A program made the translations under genes and the position numbers. DNA of 64,000 bases from Puccinellia tenuiflora (lineage: Eukaryota > Streptophyta > Magnoliopsida > Poales > Poaceae). The notes under the pieces were generated by a model, which was not told where the DNA came from, searched no databases, and saw only the letters and a program-made list of their open reading frames with translations. Below, piece after piece: positions 20,723-32,028 of this stretch. Within the stretch, counting starts at the first letter, position 1. Each line of letters opens with the position of its first letter. Where the stretch lies: contig QRDG01000131.1 in NCBI GenBank assembly GCA_012064385.1, positions 47,790-111,789 on the forward strand, in the 5' to 3' direction.

Positions 20723-22310
20723 TGATACGTCTCCGACGTATCTATAATTTCTTATGATCCATGCTTGTTTTCATACCATTTGCTACATGTTTTGTTTACA
20801 TCTTATAGCATTTTTATGCATTTTTAGAACTAACATATTAACAAGATGCCCCAGTGCCAGTTCCTGTTTTCTGCTGTTTTTTCCGTTTCAGAAAAGTACT
20901 TAAGGAAATATTCTCGGAATCGGACGGGACAAAAACCCAGGATCTTATAATTTCGTCATGCACACGGAGTCCAAAGGGGAGCCGAAGACGCACCAGAGGG
21001 CGACCACACCCTAGGGTGGCGCGGCCCACCTGTCTGCCGCGCCACCAGGTGGTGTGGCCCCCTCGGGCCTCCACCGACGCCGCCCTTTCGCCTATATAAT
21101 CCCCCCGACGAGAAAACCCTAAGTACCCGATCAAAATTTCAGAAAAACATCCGTCGCCACCGCCGTCATCAACCCTAGTTCGGGAGGGTTCTGAAGCTCT
21201 CCCCGGCACCCTGCCGGAGAGGGGAATCATCGCCGAAGGGCTCTACACCACCATGCCCGCCTCCGGACAGATGTGTGAGTAGTTCATCCTTGGACTATGG
21301 GTCCATGCAGTAGCTAGATGGTAGTCTTCTCCAATTGTGCTATCATGTTTAGATCTTGTGAGCTGCCTATCATAATCAAGATCATCTTATTGTAATGCTA
21401 CATGTTGTGTTTGCTGGGATCCGATGAATAGAGAAGTACCTTGTGATATTGATTATTGATATTATCATGTCTATGTTATTTGTGATCTTGCATGCTTTCC
21501 GGTACTTGTAATTGCCTTGATCAAGTAGTTGCTTGTATCTCCAAGAGGGAGTATTTACGCTAGATAGTGGGTTCGGTCCCTGTGTGCCTTGGCTTGAGTG
21601 ACAGAAACATATAAGGACGGGGGAGTGCTGTTGCTACTAGGGAGTAAACTTTATGCACAGTTCTTCATGCAATTGTCTGTTGCTTGCAACTTAATACTGG
21701 AGAGATTTTACGGTATGTTATCTCAAAGGTGGACTATTTAGGCATAGGTGTATGCTTGGAACAGCTATCTATGTATTTTGTCGTAATGCCCAAAGCATCT
21801 CATATAGACATCATCATCCTCTGTATTATGCAATGTTCATGCATTGTCATGCATTCTCTATTCTGTCAATTGCCCAGCTGTAATTTGTTACCCAGCATGT
21901 GTAGTATTTTATTTATGGAGAAGACACCACTAGTGAACTGTGGACCCCGGTCTATTCTTTTACATCTGCAATTAAATCAACTGCTCTACTGCTTTCATTT
22001 ACTGCAAACAAGCTTCCTTCCACACATACATTTAATCCTTTGTATTCAGCAAGGCCGGTGAGATTGACAACCTCACTTCTTCGTTGGGGCAAAGTAGTTT
22101 GATTGTGTTCTGTAGGTTCCACTGTCTCCCCTGCAACAGCTCTTTTTATGGCGCCATTGCAGTTGTGGTCATCCTTCTGAAGCATTCCTCACTCCTACTG
22201 GTTCGATAACCTTGGTTTCTAACTGAGGGAAAACTTGCTGCTGTGCTCCTCAAACCTTCCTCTTGGGGTGCCCAACGAAGCGTGATTGATTAACACCTCT
22301 CGCGCTATCA
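20723..22310 (+). mobile_element. 3' LTR of the pol-less gypsy element
   Basis: 1588 bp, same termini as the 5' LTR, followed at once by the TSD CCACC and the second half of the minisatellite. Confidence 0.9.
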
Positions 22311-22690
22311 CCACCCTAAATTGATAGAGTTACCCATCATCGACTGATAGAGTTACCACACAGTAATGATGTAGTTACCCACTGTATACCGAAGGAGTTA
22401 TCCTCTCTAAACCGATAAAGTTACCCACCCTAGACTGATAAAATTACCACCTAGTAGTGATGGAGTTACCACCCAGTGGCGATAGAGTTACCCACCCAAT
22501 AGTAATGGAGTTACCCACCCACTCAATAGTGATGGAGTTATCCTAAACTGATGGAGTTAACCACCAAAAATTGATAAGAGTTACCCACACTAAACTGATA
22601 GAGTTGCCACCCAGTAGTGATGTAGTTACCCAACCTAGACTGATAGAGTTAACCTTTCTGGACCGATAGAGTTACCATCCATTGTATATT
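22311..22690 (+). repeat. GTTACC minisatellite, right part
   Basis: About 17 further units of the array interrupted at 15212, same orientation. Units include CTGATAGAGTTACC and AGTGATGGAGTTACC. Confidence 0.9.
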
Positions 22691-22714
22691 TTTGCGTCCA
22701 AAATGAATCGTTGT

Positions 22715-22960
22715 GTGGGTGGTAACTTACATACTACTGCTTGGTAACTTACGTGTTAGTGGCTGGTAACTTTTGGGTCCGAAAAAAATTTCGTCGAAAC
22801 ATATTGATATGGGATCTAGTTTCGAAGATCTCGACGCGACTAGTCCAACGGTGAAAACGGATCATAAATCGCATAAACGGTTTGAGCTAGAAAACATTTT
22901 AAATTTTCGAATTTGGTATTTAATGCGGGATGACATCAGCAGTTTGGCTTTTAATGCATG
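22715..22960. repeat. Inverted minisatellite units and transposon-like arm
   Basis: At 22715-22770 the array core appears reversed, three times, as GGTAACTT. From about 22775 follows an arm (CGAAACATATTGATATGGGA, then GATCTCGACGCGACTAG) that matches both arms of the inverted-repeat element at 38061-39010. No matching left arm is seen before 14744, so the element's left end is missing or diverged. Confidence 0.65.
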
Positions 22961-23039
22961 CATGCATGGTAGAGAAGAGAACTCACGGTGGGTTGCTTAC
23001 CGATTTGACTTTTGTACGAACCCCACATATGCTTAGTGC

Positions 23040-23629
23040 GTGCTTACGGTTTTGCCAAATTGAAGCAGCTTATACGTAGTCGCGTCCTTTTTTTTAACAT
23101 GACAAAAGAAAAAAAAAAGAAGAGAAAAAAAGATTGGGAAATTTAGTGAAAATGATTTTCCCTTTGAGACGACGGATAAATTTAGTGAAAATTCATAGAT
23201 CCACCAGAAAATATATTTTCATAAAGTATTTATTAAATATTATTTATGTTAATATCTTATTTATATATTTGGTCAAACTTAGTAAGTTTTGACCATTGAC
23301 TAAATTCCAATGCCTCATTTATTTTGGAATGGGTGTAGTCCGTAATATATATTTAAAATTGGTATAAAATTATATCGTTCAAAATATTATAGAAGTAAGT
23401 GTTTTAGACTTGCCACAGTGGGGGTATCATAGCTAGTATCATGCATGCCATGTTGGCGAAAATCTGATATGGCACAACAATTAATGAAGAAAGAGATAGT
23501 AGTGGTATCTACCTATGTTATGGTATCATAGCACATAAAACTAGATATTTTAATACCAAGTAAATCTTGTACACATATTTGTATTGGGATTCTACAAATC
23601 AATTAATACATAGTGGCTATGATCATATT
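23040..23629. other. AT-rich DNA with possible MITE remains
   Basis: Contains A/T runs near 23080-23130. A segment at 23270-23337 (GACCATTGACTAAATTCCAA) looks like the 3' half of a Stowaway MITE. A segment at 23415-23545 has inverted GGTATCATAG motifs like a small Tourist-type MITE. Neither has clear ends. Confidence 0.3.
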
Positions 23630-25080
23630 ATGATGCAATACTTATGTTATTTTATCTTATTTTGCATGATTGGCAATTATTGGGGATGCATCTGTCGGAG
23701 CCGGAAATCAGCTGAAAAAGTACCTGTCAAGATACCTGATGTCGGAAGCTCGGAAAATTCTAGAAAAATTATGAAGTCAATATTTTGAAGAATAAGTCAC
23801 GGAACCAAAAGGGGGCACAGAGGCGAGCTCCCAGGGGCAGGGGCGGCCTGCACCTGCGGGCCCACCCTTGGCCGTGGCAGGGGCCAGCCCCTGGCCCATG
23901 TGTCCCCCCTCTGGCTCCCCTTCGGCGTATTATTGACCCTTGACCTAAAAACATCGGGGGCATTGAAGAGGAATTTTTCCGCCGCCTCCACGAGGCGGAA
24001 ACCAGACAGAGAGAAGAAGAGCTCCGGCAGGGAGAAATCTGCCGGGGAATTCCCCTCCCGGAGGGGGGAATCGCCGCCATCGTCATCGCCATCACGCCAA
24101 GCATCATCGGGATCATCATCAACACCATCTCCATCATCAACACCATCACCACCGGCACCGTCCCATCTCATCCCGCTGTAGCAATCGTCATTGTTTTGTT
24201 ATTAGTTCATTGGAATCGTATCCCGGGTATTGATTACCACTTGTAGTTGATGCTTGAGAGTTTTATCGGTGAATTATCTTTACGATCAGATTGTTACCCT
24301 TATTCATATCACCTCTGATCATGATCTATATGATGTCTTGTGAGTAGTTCGTTTGGTTCTTGAGGACATGGGGAAAGCCTAGTTGCTAGTAATTGCATAA
24401 TGTTGAGTAATATTTAATGGTTTGATTTATGTTGTGGTGTTATTCCTCTAGTGGTATCATGTGAACGTTGACTACATGATACTTCACCTTTCAAAGGGCC
24501 TAGGGGAATGCATAGTGTATTTAGTTTGCTTATGGTAGGGTTGCAGCAGTGACAGAAACCTAAACCCCAATTTGTGAACTAGTGCACTAGGGAGCGTAGG
24601 GTCTCGGAGTTTAAGGCTGTGGTTAGGTTTTTATCTTAATTACTTTCTTGTAGTTGCGGATGCTTGCAAAGGGTTTAATCACAAGTATGTATTTGTCCAA
24701 GTAAGGGCGGTGCATTAGCATAGGTCCACCCACACAGCACTTTATCAAAACATTGAAGGTTAATCACCGGCGTGCAATGAAACTGGCTAGGCAGAAACTC
24801 CCATGTGTCCTCGAGAACATTTTAATCTTCATAAGTAACACAACCGGCCTGTCCTTTGAGCTTAAATGGATTGTGCTATTTGCTGCAATTATTGTAGCAC
24901 TCTTTATTTACTTGTTCTTCATTTGTTATTTAAATCAAAAATCCAAAAACATTTCTCTTTTAGTGCTTGCAGTGGAACCTTGCTAAAAACTACTTGTCAA
25001 CACCTTCTGCTCCTCGTTGGGTTCGACACTCTTACTTATTGAAAGGACTACGATAGATCCCCTATACTTGTGGGTCATGA
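23630..25080 (+). mobile_element. 5' LTR (5'-truncated) of the plus-strand Athila-like element
   Basis: Homology to the LTR at 7560-9071 (reverse orientation) begins at ATACTTATGTTATTTTATCT and ends GTGGGTCATGA. The usual TGATACGTCC start is lost. The last base pair deviates from the family's TCATCA. Confidence 0.8.
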
Positions 25081-25091
25081 AGACTCTTTTC

Positions 25092-25109
25092 TGGCGCCGT
25101 TGCCGAGGA
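25092..25109 (+). promoter_or_regulatory. Primer binding site (tRNA-Asp)
   Basis: TGGCGCCGTTGCCGAGGA, one change from the consensus at 16812. Confidence 0.85.
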
Positions 25110-25195
25110 GTGTAGCGCTATTGGTAAGTGGAGCTGGTAAGGAACTCTTTTATTGTAAGTGCTGTTTTTATTTTTGCTTGTTACTTTGCTTCGTT

Positions 25196-26744
25196 ATGGA
25201 GTGCTCTTCACTTAATATGCTGTTTGGGAGTGACTCTACCACCACACCTGTGGTGGATAAGAGTCCTTCGCTCTCTGAAATTGATCCATTTAAAATACCC
25301 ATGGGAATTATTGATCATGTTATGAGTAACCGTTATGCAGGGGATGGAACCATCCATCCAGGTTATCATTTGCTTTATATTAAATATTTGTGTGATCTAT
25401 TTATGATTACAGGTATGCCAAAAGATGTAATCATGAGGAAATTATTCTCAATATCACTAAGGATAAAGCTATGGATTGGTATATGCTTCTGGATAATTCT
25501 CACTTGATGGATTGGAAAGAGCTTATGTCTCGCTTTTATTCTAAATTTTATCCACTTCATGAAATTCATCAAGATAGAAATTATATTTATAACTTTTGGC
25601 CACATGAAGGAGAAAGCATCGCTCAAGCTTGGGGGAGGTTGAAATCTTTAATGCTTAAATGCCCCAATCATAAGCTTCCTAATGATATAATTGTCAACAA
25701 TTTTTATGCGAGGCTGCCTCGCTATGATAAGGATATGCTTGATGCCTCTTCTCTTGGATCCTTTACAAACAAAGAAGTTAATGCTAAATGGGATTTAATT
25801 GAAAGGATTTATCACAATGCGGAAGATTGGGAGATCGACAAAGGTAAAGAATCAAGTAAAAATTATGAGTATGACTGCATTAAATCTTTCATGGAAACTG
25901 AACATTTTAATATGCTTAGTACTAAGTTTGGGCTCGATTCTCAAATTATTGTTGATCTTTGTAAATCCTTTGCTGACCATATTAATATTCCAAAGAAAAG
26001 TGGGATAAGTATCATGAGCCATTTAAAGATGCTTGTAAAACAGATGTGCTTGCTAGTGATGATGTGCCTGTTCAAACAGTTAAATCTTATTTACCTGCTG
26101 TTTACTTTGAAGAACCACCCTTTCCTATAAAACATTTTAATATGCTTAGTACTAAGTTTGGGCTCGATTCTCAAATTGTTGTTGATCTTTGTAAATCCTT
26201 TGCTGACTATATTAATATTCCAAAAGAAAAGTGGGATAAGTATCATGAGCCATTTAAAGATGCTTGTAAAACAGATCTGCTTGCTAGTGATGATGTGCCT
26301 GTTCAAACAGTTAAATCTGTTTTACCTGCTGTTTACTTTGAAGAACCACCCTTTCCTATAAAAATTAAAGAACACTCAATCGTGGCTAGTGTGGTTAATA
26401 AAAGTGAAAGGAAAGCTTATGAACCTGATGAACAACTTGAAATTGCCTCTCCAGTAGCTTTGGTTAAAGATCTTGTAACTGAGAATGTCGATGGAAGTTC
26501 TATTTATTTTTGTGAAGCTGCTACTAACATTGTTAGACAGGATAAAAGTGCAAAAGTTGTTGGTACTCATGTTGTCTCTGTCAAGATAGGTGATCATTGC
26601 TATTATGGATTATGTGATATGGGTGCAAGTGCAAGTGCTATTCCTTATACACTTTATCAAGAAATAATGCTCGAAATTGCGCCATGTGAGCTTGAGGATA
26701 TTGATTTGGAGATTAAATTGGCTAATAGAGATGTCATCCACCCG
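25196..26744 (+). pseudogene. Gag and protease of the plus-strand Athila-like element
   Basis: ATG 25196 (MECSSLNMLFGSDST) opens gag; a frameshift near 25470 leads into the gag core YNFWPHEGESIAQAWGRLK. A 230 bp tandem duplication (25901-26130 and 26131-26361) repeats the segment HFNMLSTKFGLDSQI...PPFPIK. The first unit lacks one base and shifts the frame. The protease motif YGLCDMGASASAIP follows near 26605, then the sequencing gap begins. Confidence 0.8.
25901..26361 (+). repeat. 230 bp tandem duplication in gag
   Basis: Two head-to-tail copies, nearly identical (a handful of differences including one single-base deletion in the first copy). The homologous minus-strand element at 6500-6800 has a single copy, so this is a derived event. 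Confidence 0.9.
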
Positions 26745-27340
26745 NNNNNNNNNNNNNNNNNNNNNNNNNNNNNNNNNNNNNNNNNNNNNNNNNNNNNNNN
26801 NNNNNNNNNNNNNNNNNNNNNNNNNNNNNNNNNNNNNNNNNNNNNNNNNNNNNNNNNNNNNNNNNNNNNNNNNNNNNNNNNNNNNNNNNNNNNNNNNNNN
26901 NNNNNNNNNNNNNNNNNNNNNNNNNNNNNNNNNNNNNNNNNNNNNNNNNNNNNNNNNNNNNNNNNNNNNNNNNNNNNNNNNNNNNNNNNNNNNNNNNNNN
27001 NNNNNNNNNNNNNNNNNNNNNNNNNNNNNNNNNNNNNNNNNNNNNNNNNNNNNNNNNNNNNNNNNNNNNNNNNNNNNNNNNNNNNNNNNNNNNNNNNNNN
27101 NNNNNNNNNNNNNNNNNNNNNNNNNNNNNNNNNNNNNNNNNNNNNNNNNNNNNNNNNNNNNNNNNNNNNNNNNNNNNNNNNNNNNNNNNNNNNNNNNNNN
27201 NNNNNNNNNNNNNNNNNNNNNNNNNNNNNNNNNNNNNNNNNNNNNNNNNNNNNNNNNNNNNNNNNNNNNNNNNNNNNNNNNNNNNNNNNNNNNNNNNNNN
27301 NNNNNNNNNNNNNNNNNNNNNNNNNNNNNNNNNNNNNNNN
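26745..27340. other. Assembly gap
   Basis: 596 Ns. By comparison with the minus-strand copy it should hold the protease tail and the first part of RT. ORFs crossing it are artefacts. Confidence 1.
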
Positions 27341-28588
27341 AGATCATTATTCGTTGCCTTTTTATTGATCAAATGCTTGAAAGACTGTCTAAGAATTCTC
27401 CACTTTTGTTTTTGGGTTATTCTGGTTTCTCTCAAATTGCTGTTAAATTTGAAGATCAAGAAAAAACTACTTTTACTTGTCCTTATGGAACTTATGCCTA
27501 TAGACTTATGCCTTTTGGTTTGTGTAATGCACCTGCTACTTTTCAAAGGCATGCTGCTATTTTCATGGTTTTCGTGAGGAAATTGTGGAAGTCTTCATGA
27601 ACGATTTCTCCGTCTATAGAACTTCTTTCGACAATTGCCTCTATAATCTTAACAAGTTTTGCAGAGATGTGAGGAGACCAATCTTGTTCCTCAATTGGGA
27701 GAAGTGTCATTTCATGTAAATGAAGGCATAGTGCTTGGACATAAAATTTTTGAAAGGGCGATTGAAGTTGATAAAGCCAAAATTGAAGCAATTGAGAAGA
27801 TGCCCTATCCAAGAGACATCAAAGGTATTCATAGTTTCCTCGTCATGCTGTTTTTTATAGGAGGTTTAGTAAAGATTTTTCTAAGACGTCGCGGCCTCTC
27901 ACTAATCTTCTTCAAAAAGATGTTCCATATGTTTTTTGATGAAGATTGTAAGGAAGCCTTCGAGGACTAAAAAGGGCTTTAATCACCGCTCCTATAGTTC
28001 ACCGCCTGATTGGAATTTACCCTTTGAAATTATGTGTGATGCTAGTGATTAGCTGTAGGGGCTGTCCTTCGCCAAAGAATTGATAAGAAGTTGAATATAA
28101 TTCATTATGCTAGTAAAACTTTGGATGTGCACAGAAAAATTATGCAACCACTAAAAAGGAATTTTAGCGGTCGTTTTTGCTTGTGATAAATTTAGACAAT
28201 ATATTGTGGACTCTAAAGTAACTATTCATACTGACCATGCTGCAATTAAGTACCTTATGGAGAAGAAAGATGCTAAGCCTAGACTTATTAGATGGGTGCT
28301 TTTGCTGCAAGAGTTTGATTTGCATATTGTTGATAGAAAAAAAGGTGCAGAAAATCCTGTAGCTGATAATTTGTCTAGAATGGAAATATTCCTCATAATC
28401 CCATCCATGTAAATGATAGTTTCCCTGACGAACAAACTTGCCGTCGTTAAGGTAACTTCTCATGCTCCTTGGTCTGTTGATATGCTAATTTATTGTCTCG
28501 AAAATTTTGCCTCCAAGTTTACTTATCAACAGAAAAAGAAATTCTTCTATGACTTGAGCCATTACTTTTGGATGACCCACATTTACAC
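27341..28588 (+). pseudogene. RT and RNase H of the plus-strand Athila-like element
   Basis: RT palm with LPFYIDQMLERLSKN-like sequence and RLMPFGLCNAPATFQR, then MNDFSVYRTSF where the active site should read MDDFSVYG (first Asp changed to Asn). Several frameshifts lie at 27600-28200. RNase H: FEIMCDASD then a stop, and later VTIHTDHAAIKYLM and NPVADNLSRME. Coding similarity stops at about 28588. Confidence 0.8.
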
Positions 28589-29177
28589 ACAAAAACCTTG
28601 TCCCCAATTGTCAAGTTGCATGTCTCGCTAAAAAATTGATTGAACGTATAGTGTGCGAAACAAAACAAGACAGCAACAAAATGGACTAGCGAAGAACAAG
28701 TTTATAATTGATGTAAAGAGAATGAAAATAGATCGTACATCGGTACCGCATCTATTACTAATACTCCACCTCGAGCGCTTCTATGCTTGCCTCTCTAAGT
28801 ATTAAGCTAAGAACAACAGAGTACCGTATTAAACAAAGTGCATAATATACACACTAAAATATTATCTAAATGTGATAAAGCAACATTGTTTTACCCTTAA
28901 TAGCAATACACATGACCCCTTGGTAATTTTTTGTCAACTCGAGTCGAGGGAAAGTGAGACTAAACCCACTATCTAACACTAACTCCCTCTGGGAATTTAT
29001 ACATATAGTTTGCCAGAGCAAACAAATAAATCATATAGCATGTAAGAACGTAAATAAAACAATTAAAATGATAACAAAAGTTGTCTCATGGACAATTAGA
29101 TGTCCATTTATTGATTGAACTTAATATGATGTTGGGAAAGTGTTGTATGTATTTACATTATCTATCTCCTTGAACAG
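28589..29177. other. No recognisable feature; final part is probably eIF2 gamma intron
   Basis: AT-rich. The last stretch (about 29100-29177) ends CTCCTTGAACAG, a splice acceptor directly before the first recognisable eIF2 gamma exon, so it is likely ancestral intron sequence. The rest is unidentified. Confidence 0.5.
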
Positions 29178-30447
29178 GGAGATGACATTCTCATGGCTAC
29201 AATGCTTAATGGAGCAGCTATCATGGATGGTGCCTTGCTTTTGATAGCAGCGAATGAAAGCTGCCCACAACCTCAGACATCTGAGCATCTGGCAACTGTT
29301 GAAATCATGCATCTCCAACATCTCATATTTTGCAAAATAAGATTGATCTTATCCAGGAAAGTGCAACAATGAACCAACATGAAGCAATCCAAAAATTCAT
29401 CCAGGTCATTACTGTTCGTCATTGCTCTTGTATGTAATATTGTACACGTCTTCTCTTTCATGGTTTGACCTTTTTACTCCCATCTGTGCAGGGCACAGTA
29501 GCTGAAGGTGCTCCTGTGATGCCAATTTCTGCCCAGCCGAAGTACAATATTGATGTGATTTGTGAATATATTGTGAAGAAAATCCCCATTCCTGAAAGAA
29601 ACTTCACTTCACCTCCCAACATGATTGTTATTCGCTCGTTTGATGTCAACAAGCTTGGTTCAGAGGTTGATGAAATAAGGGGTGGGGTAGCTGGTGGCAG
29701 CATCCTCAAGGTATGTAAATCTCTGTCATGGAACACAATTAGATAATAAGTGTTGTGTTTCTCCCTATTGTAAATATGAATTTAATGGTGATTTTTATTT
29801 GCAGGGAGTCCTGAGGGTGAACCAGAATATTGAAGTTTGCCCTGGGGTTGTCATGAAGGATGAGACTGGCAACATCAAGTGCACCCCATCTACTCACGGA
29901 TCGTATCCCTATAAGATGAGCATAATGAACTCCAATTTGTTGTGCCAGGAGGGCTTATTGGTGTCGGAACAACCATGGACCCGACTTTGACTCGTGCTGA
30001 TAGGCTGGTTGGCTAGGTTCCAGGAGAAATCGGTTCACTTCCTGATGTATTCGTGGAGCTTGAGGGTTTGTCCAATCTTTGTTGATTCAAGATTTTAGCC
30101 AGGCACTGTTAGCCGTTAATGACGTCCTTGGACTTTGCTTATCAGATCAACTTCTTCCTTTTCCAAAGGTTGTTGGGTGTTAGAACAAAGGGCACAAAGA
30201 AGGCAGGAAAGGTTTCTAAGCTCACCAAGGGTGAGATCCTGATGCTTAACATAGCATGTCCAGCGGCGCCCGTGTTATCGTTGTTAAGAACGATCTTGCA
30301 AAGCTCCAGCTCACCGCGCCTGTCTGCACAAGCAAGGGCGAGAAGGTCGCCCTGAGCCGCCGTGTCGAGAAGCATTGGCGCCTCATCGGATGGTTGCCAG
30401 ATCCAGGCTTGGCGTGATGCTCGAAGTCCCACCCCGCCCCTGTGAAG
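29178..30447 (+). pseudogene. eIF2 gamma subunit pseudogene (5'-truncated, introns retained)
   Basis: eIF2 gamma is the GTPase subunit that brings initiator tRNA to the ribosome. Exons readable here: 29178-29404 (DILMATMLNGAAIMDGALLL, after the G3 position), 29492-29710 (GTVAEGAPVMPISAQPKYNI), 29805 to about 30074 (GVLRVNQNIEVCPGVVMKDE), and 30146-30447 (GVRTKGTKKAGKVSKLTKGE, ending near the natural C-terminus). Introns keep GT-AG ends at 29405-29491 and 29711-29804. The N-terminal GTPase region (G1 to G3, about 130 residues) is absent. It is broken by a frameshift near 29915, a stop where GQVLGEIG should be (TAG near 30014), and a frameshift near 30390. Because introns are present it arose by DNA duplication and not retroposition. 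Confidence 0.85.
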
Positions 30448-30892
30448 CCCCTCTAGACGACACCTCAGTTTTCTGAGAGAAGAGAGACAGAATGTGGAGG
30501 GCAGAGAGCTCCTAGGTATAGTTTTTGTGAGGTGGGGGAGAAAACATGAGTTTGGAAGTTCTGTTGTTTACGTTACTAGTTTGCTTTTTCTTTGTCCGAA
30601 CTTAGGATTTTCTTTCCATGTTATTATCATGGACGTGCTTGCGAGGAACCTACTATAATTTGGCTCGGTTTGACCTAACCGTCTTGCCTATCTCATTCAC
30701 TCCATGTCTTGGGTTGAGCGATGTCACCTGATTTTTACCCAGCTTTTGTCATTGGTTAGTTTATCTCTTCCTTGGCAGTGTCATGCTCACTAGAGAAAGC
30801 ATGATCTTGCAAGCACACTAGCATTACTATAGTGTTGTCTGATCAAGAAACGTTTATGCATTTTCGTGTCAGTTTGTGCGTGTAGAATTCTA
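30448..30892. other. 3' flank of the eIF2 gamma pseudogene
   Basis: Probably former 3' UTR and downstream DNA; no other feature is evident. Confidence 0.45.
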
Positions 30893-30981
30893 CTCCCTCC
30901 GATCCAAAATAAGTGGATTTAGTACAAACTTTGTACTAGACTAGTATTAAATCTCCGACACTTACTATGGATCGGAGGGAG
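30893..30981. mobile_element. Stowaway MITE
   Basis: 89 bp with perfect 13 bp inverted ends CTCCCTCCGATCC / GGATCGGAGGGAG and TA duplications at 30891-30892 and 30982-30983, diagnostic of Stowaway (Tc1/mariner). Confidence 0.95.
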
Positions 30982-30983
30982 TA

Positions 30984-32012
30984 CTAGTATAGTTTCTCCG
31001 ACAGGACAGCAGCTGCAATCAGTTCATATTTAGTCTTGGTTCTTCAAACCCCCTTTGTATCAAGACTATTTTTTTTGGGAAAGAATGCAGGCTAACTTGA
31101 TCCTTAACTCGTAAGAACGTCGGAGTTTAATGGTATTCATGACTTGAACTTCCTACTAGAAAAGAAATATAACAAAGGAGCAAATGGTAACAGATTTCAT
31201 TCACATTCTTGTGCAATCCCGCTACACGAAGAATATCTCCCGCTGGCAGCTGGCCACTAGAGAACTGCATACCGACTGGTGGCTGACATTCCAAATACTG
31301 CAAGTTAGATGCGGAGCTAGAACGAAGACCAGAGAGTACCTTGAACTACCTCCCCTATTTTCTAGTCTTTCCTTAGATGCAGAGCTAGAACGAAAATCCT
31401 TTCGACAATGTGGGGGCTTTGAATGGAGTGTAACCGCTTGAATTTTCCAGCAGAAACTACTCTGCGGTGAATGACGCAACATTGTGGTCAAATGTAGGAA
31501 CTCCTGTCCAGATGATGTACCTTGAACTACCTCCCCTCTTTTCTTGTCTTTCCTTTTTCGTGTTTCCTATCTGTGTTTTTCTTGCCTAGATTGTACTTGG
31601 GAACTGAAATACTGTAACATGAAAAAATGCCTACTGCGTCAATCTTGTGAAACTTTTATGTGGGGTTTCTGGGCTTGAGAGTACCCCAGGAGTACAAAAT
31701 GTGTTGTTGAGGACACAATCAGTAAATCATAGTGTAAAATCTACCGGACAAGTATTAGATAGTTTCAACCTTCCGAGGAGGCCATGAAGCTGTTACCAAT
31801 CTAGCATGGGACCGAATCTGGGATTCCACAAATTCTCGACCTCAGCATACATATACAAAAAAAAGTAAAATAAAAACACATGTCATCTGAACATACCAAT
31901 CCTCGACTACCCAACCAGATGAGTTTCTGAAGAAGGAGAGTCCATTCGGGTTGCACCCTGATAGGGAAGGGCAACAAAACTACATTTTTACAGTCAGAAG
32001 TATAGCATTCGG
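30984..32012. other. Unassigned DNA with a local direct repeat
   Basis: No gene recognised. A 39 bp stretch at 31336-31374 (GTACCTTGAACTACCTCCCC...) recurs at 31517-31555 with two mismatches. A shorter GAGCTAGAACGA motif occurs at about 31314 and 31382, so there was small-scale tandem duplication. Confidence 0.5.
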
Positions 32013-32028
32013 AGTACCGACTTTGTTG

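Larger units (their letters stand above)
15213..22310 (+). mobile_element. Full-length gypsy-type LTR retrotransposon lacking pol
   Basis: 7098 bp with two 1588 bp LTRs (15213-16800 and 20723-22310), each TGATACGTCTCC...GCTATCA. The target duplication CCACC is perfect (15208-15212 and 22311-22315). It has a tRNA-Asp primer site at 16812 and a polypurine tract AAGCTTGGGGATGC directly before the 3' LTR. The 3.9 kb interior holds only a gag-like ORF, with no protease, RT or integrase. So it is non-autonomous and depends on a related element's enzymes. By eye the LTRs differ at about 30 sites (about 2%), which at the usual grass rate of 1.3e-8 per site per year suggests somewhat under one million years. 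Confidence 0.9.
23630..28588 (+). mobile_element. Athila-like gypsy element, plus-strand copy, both ends truncated
   Basis: Same family as 1757-9071 but on the other strand. LTR without its first 90 or so bases (23630-25080), primer site at 25092, gag, protease, a sequencing gap, RT and RNase H. It stops at about 28588 within the region before the integrase zinc finger (FTYQQKKKFFYDLSHYFW). Integrase, polypurine tract and 3' LTR are absent. Many frameshifts and stops make it inactive. Confidence 0.85.

Noticed and set aside
15213..22310. Hidden pol genes in the 15.2-22.3 kb element
   Set aside because: No RT, RNase H or integrase motif is readable in any frame of 16801-20722; only a gag-like ORF is present.
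14744..22690. CRISPR-like array
   Set aside because: Eukaryotic sequence; units are degenerate, contiguous 21-24 bp tandem repeats without unique spacers.
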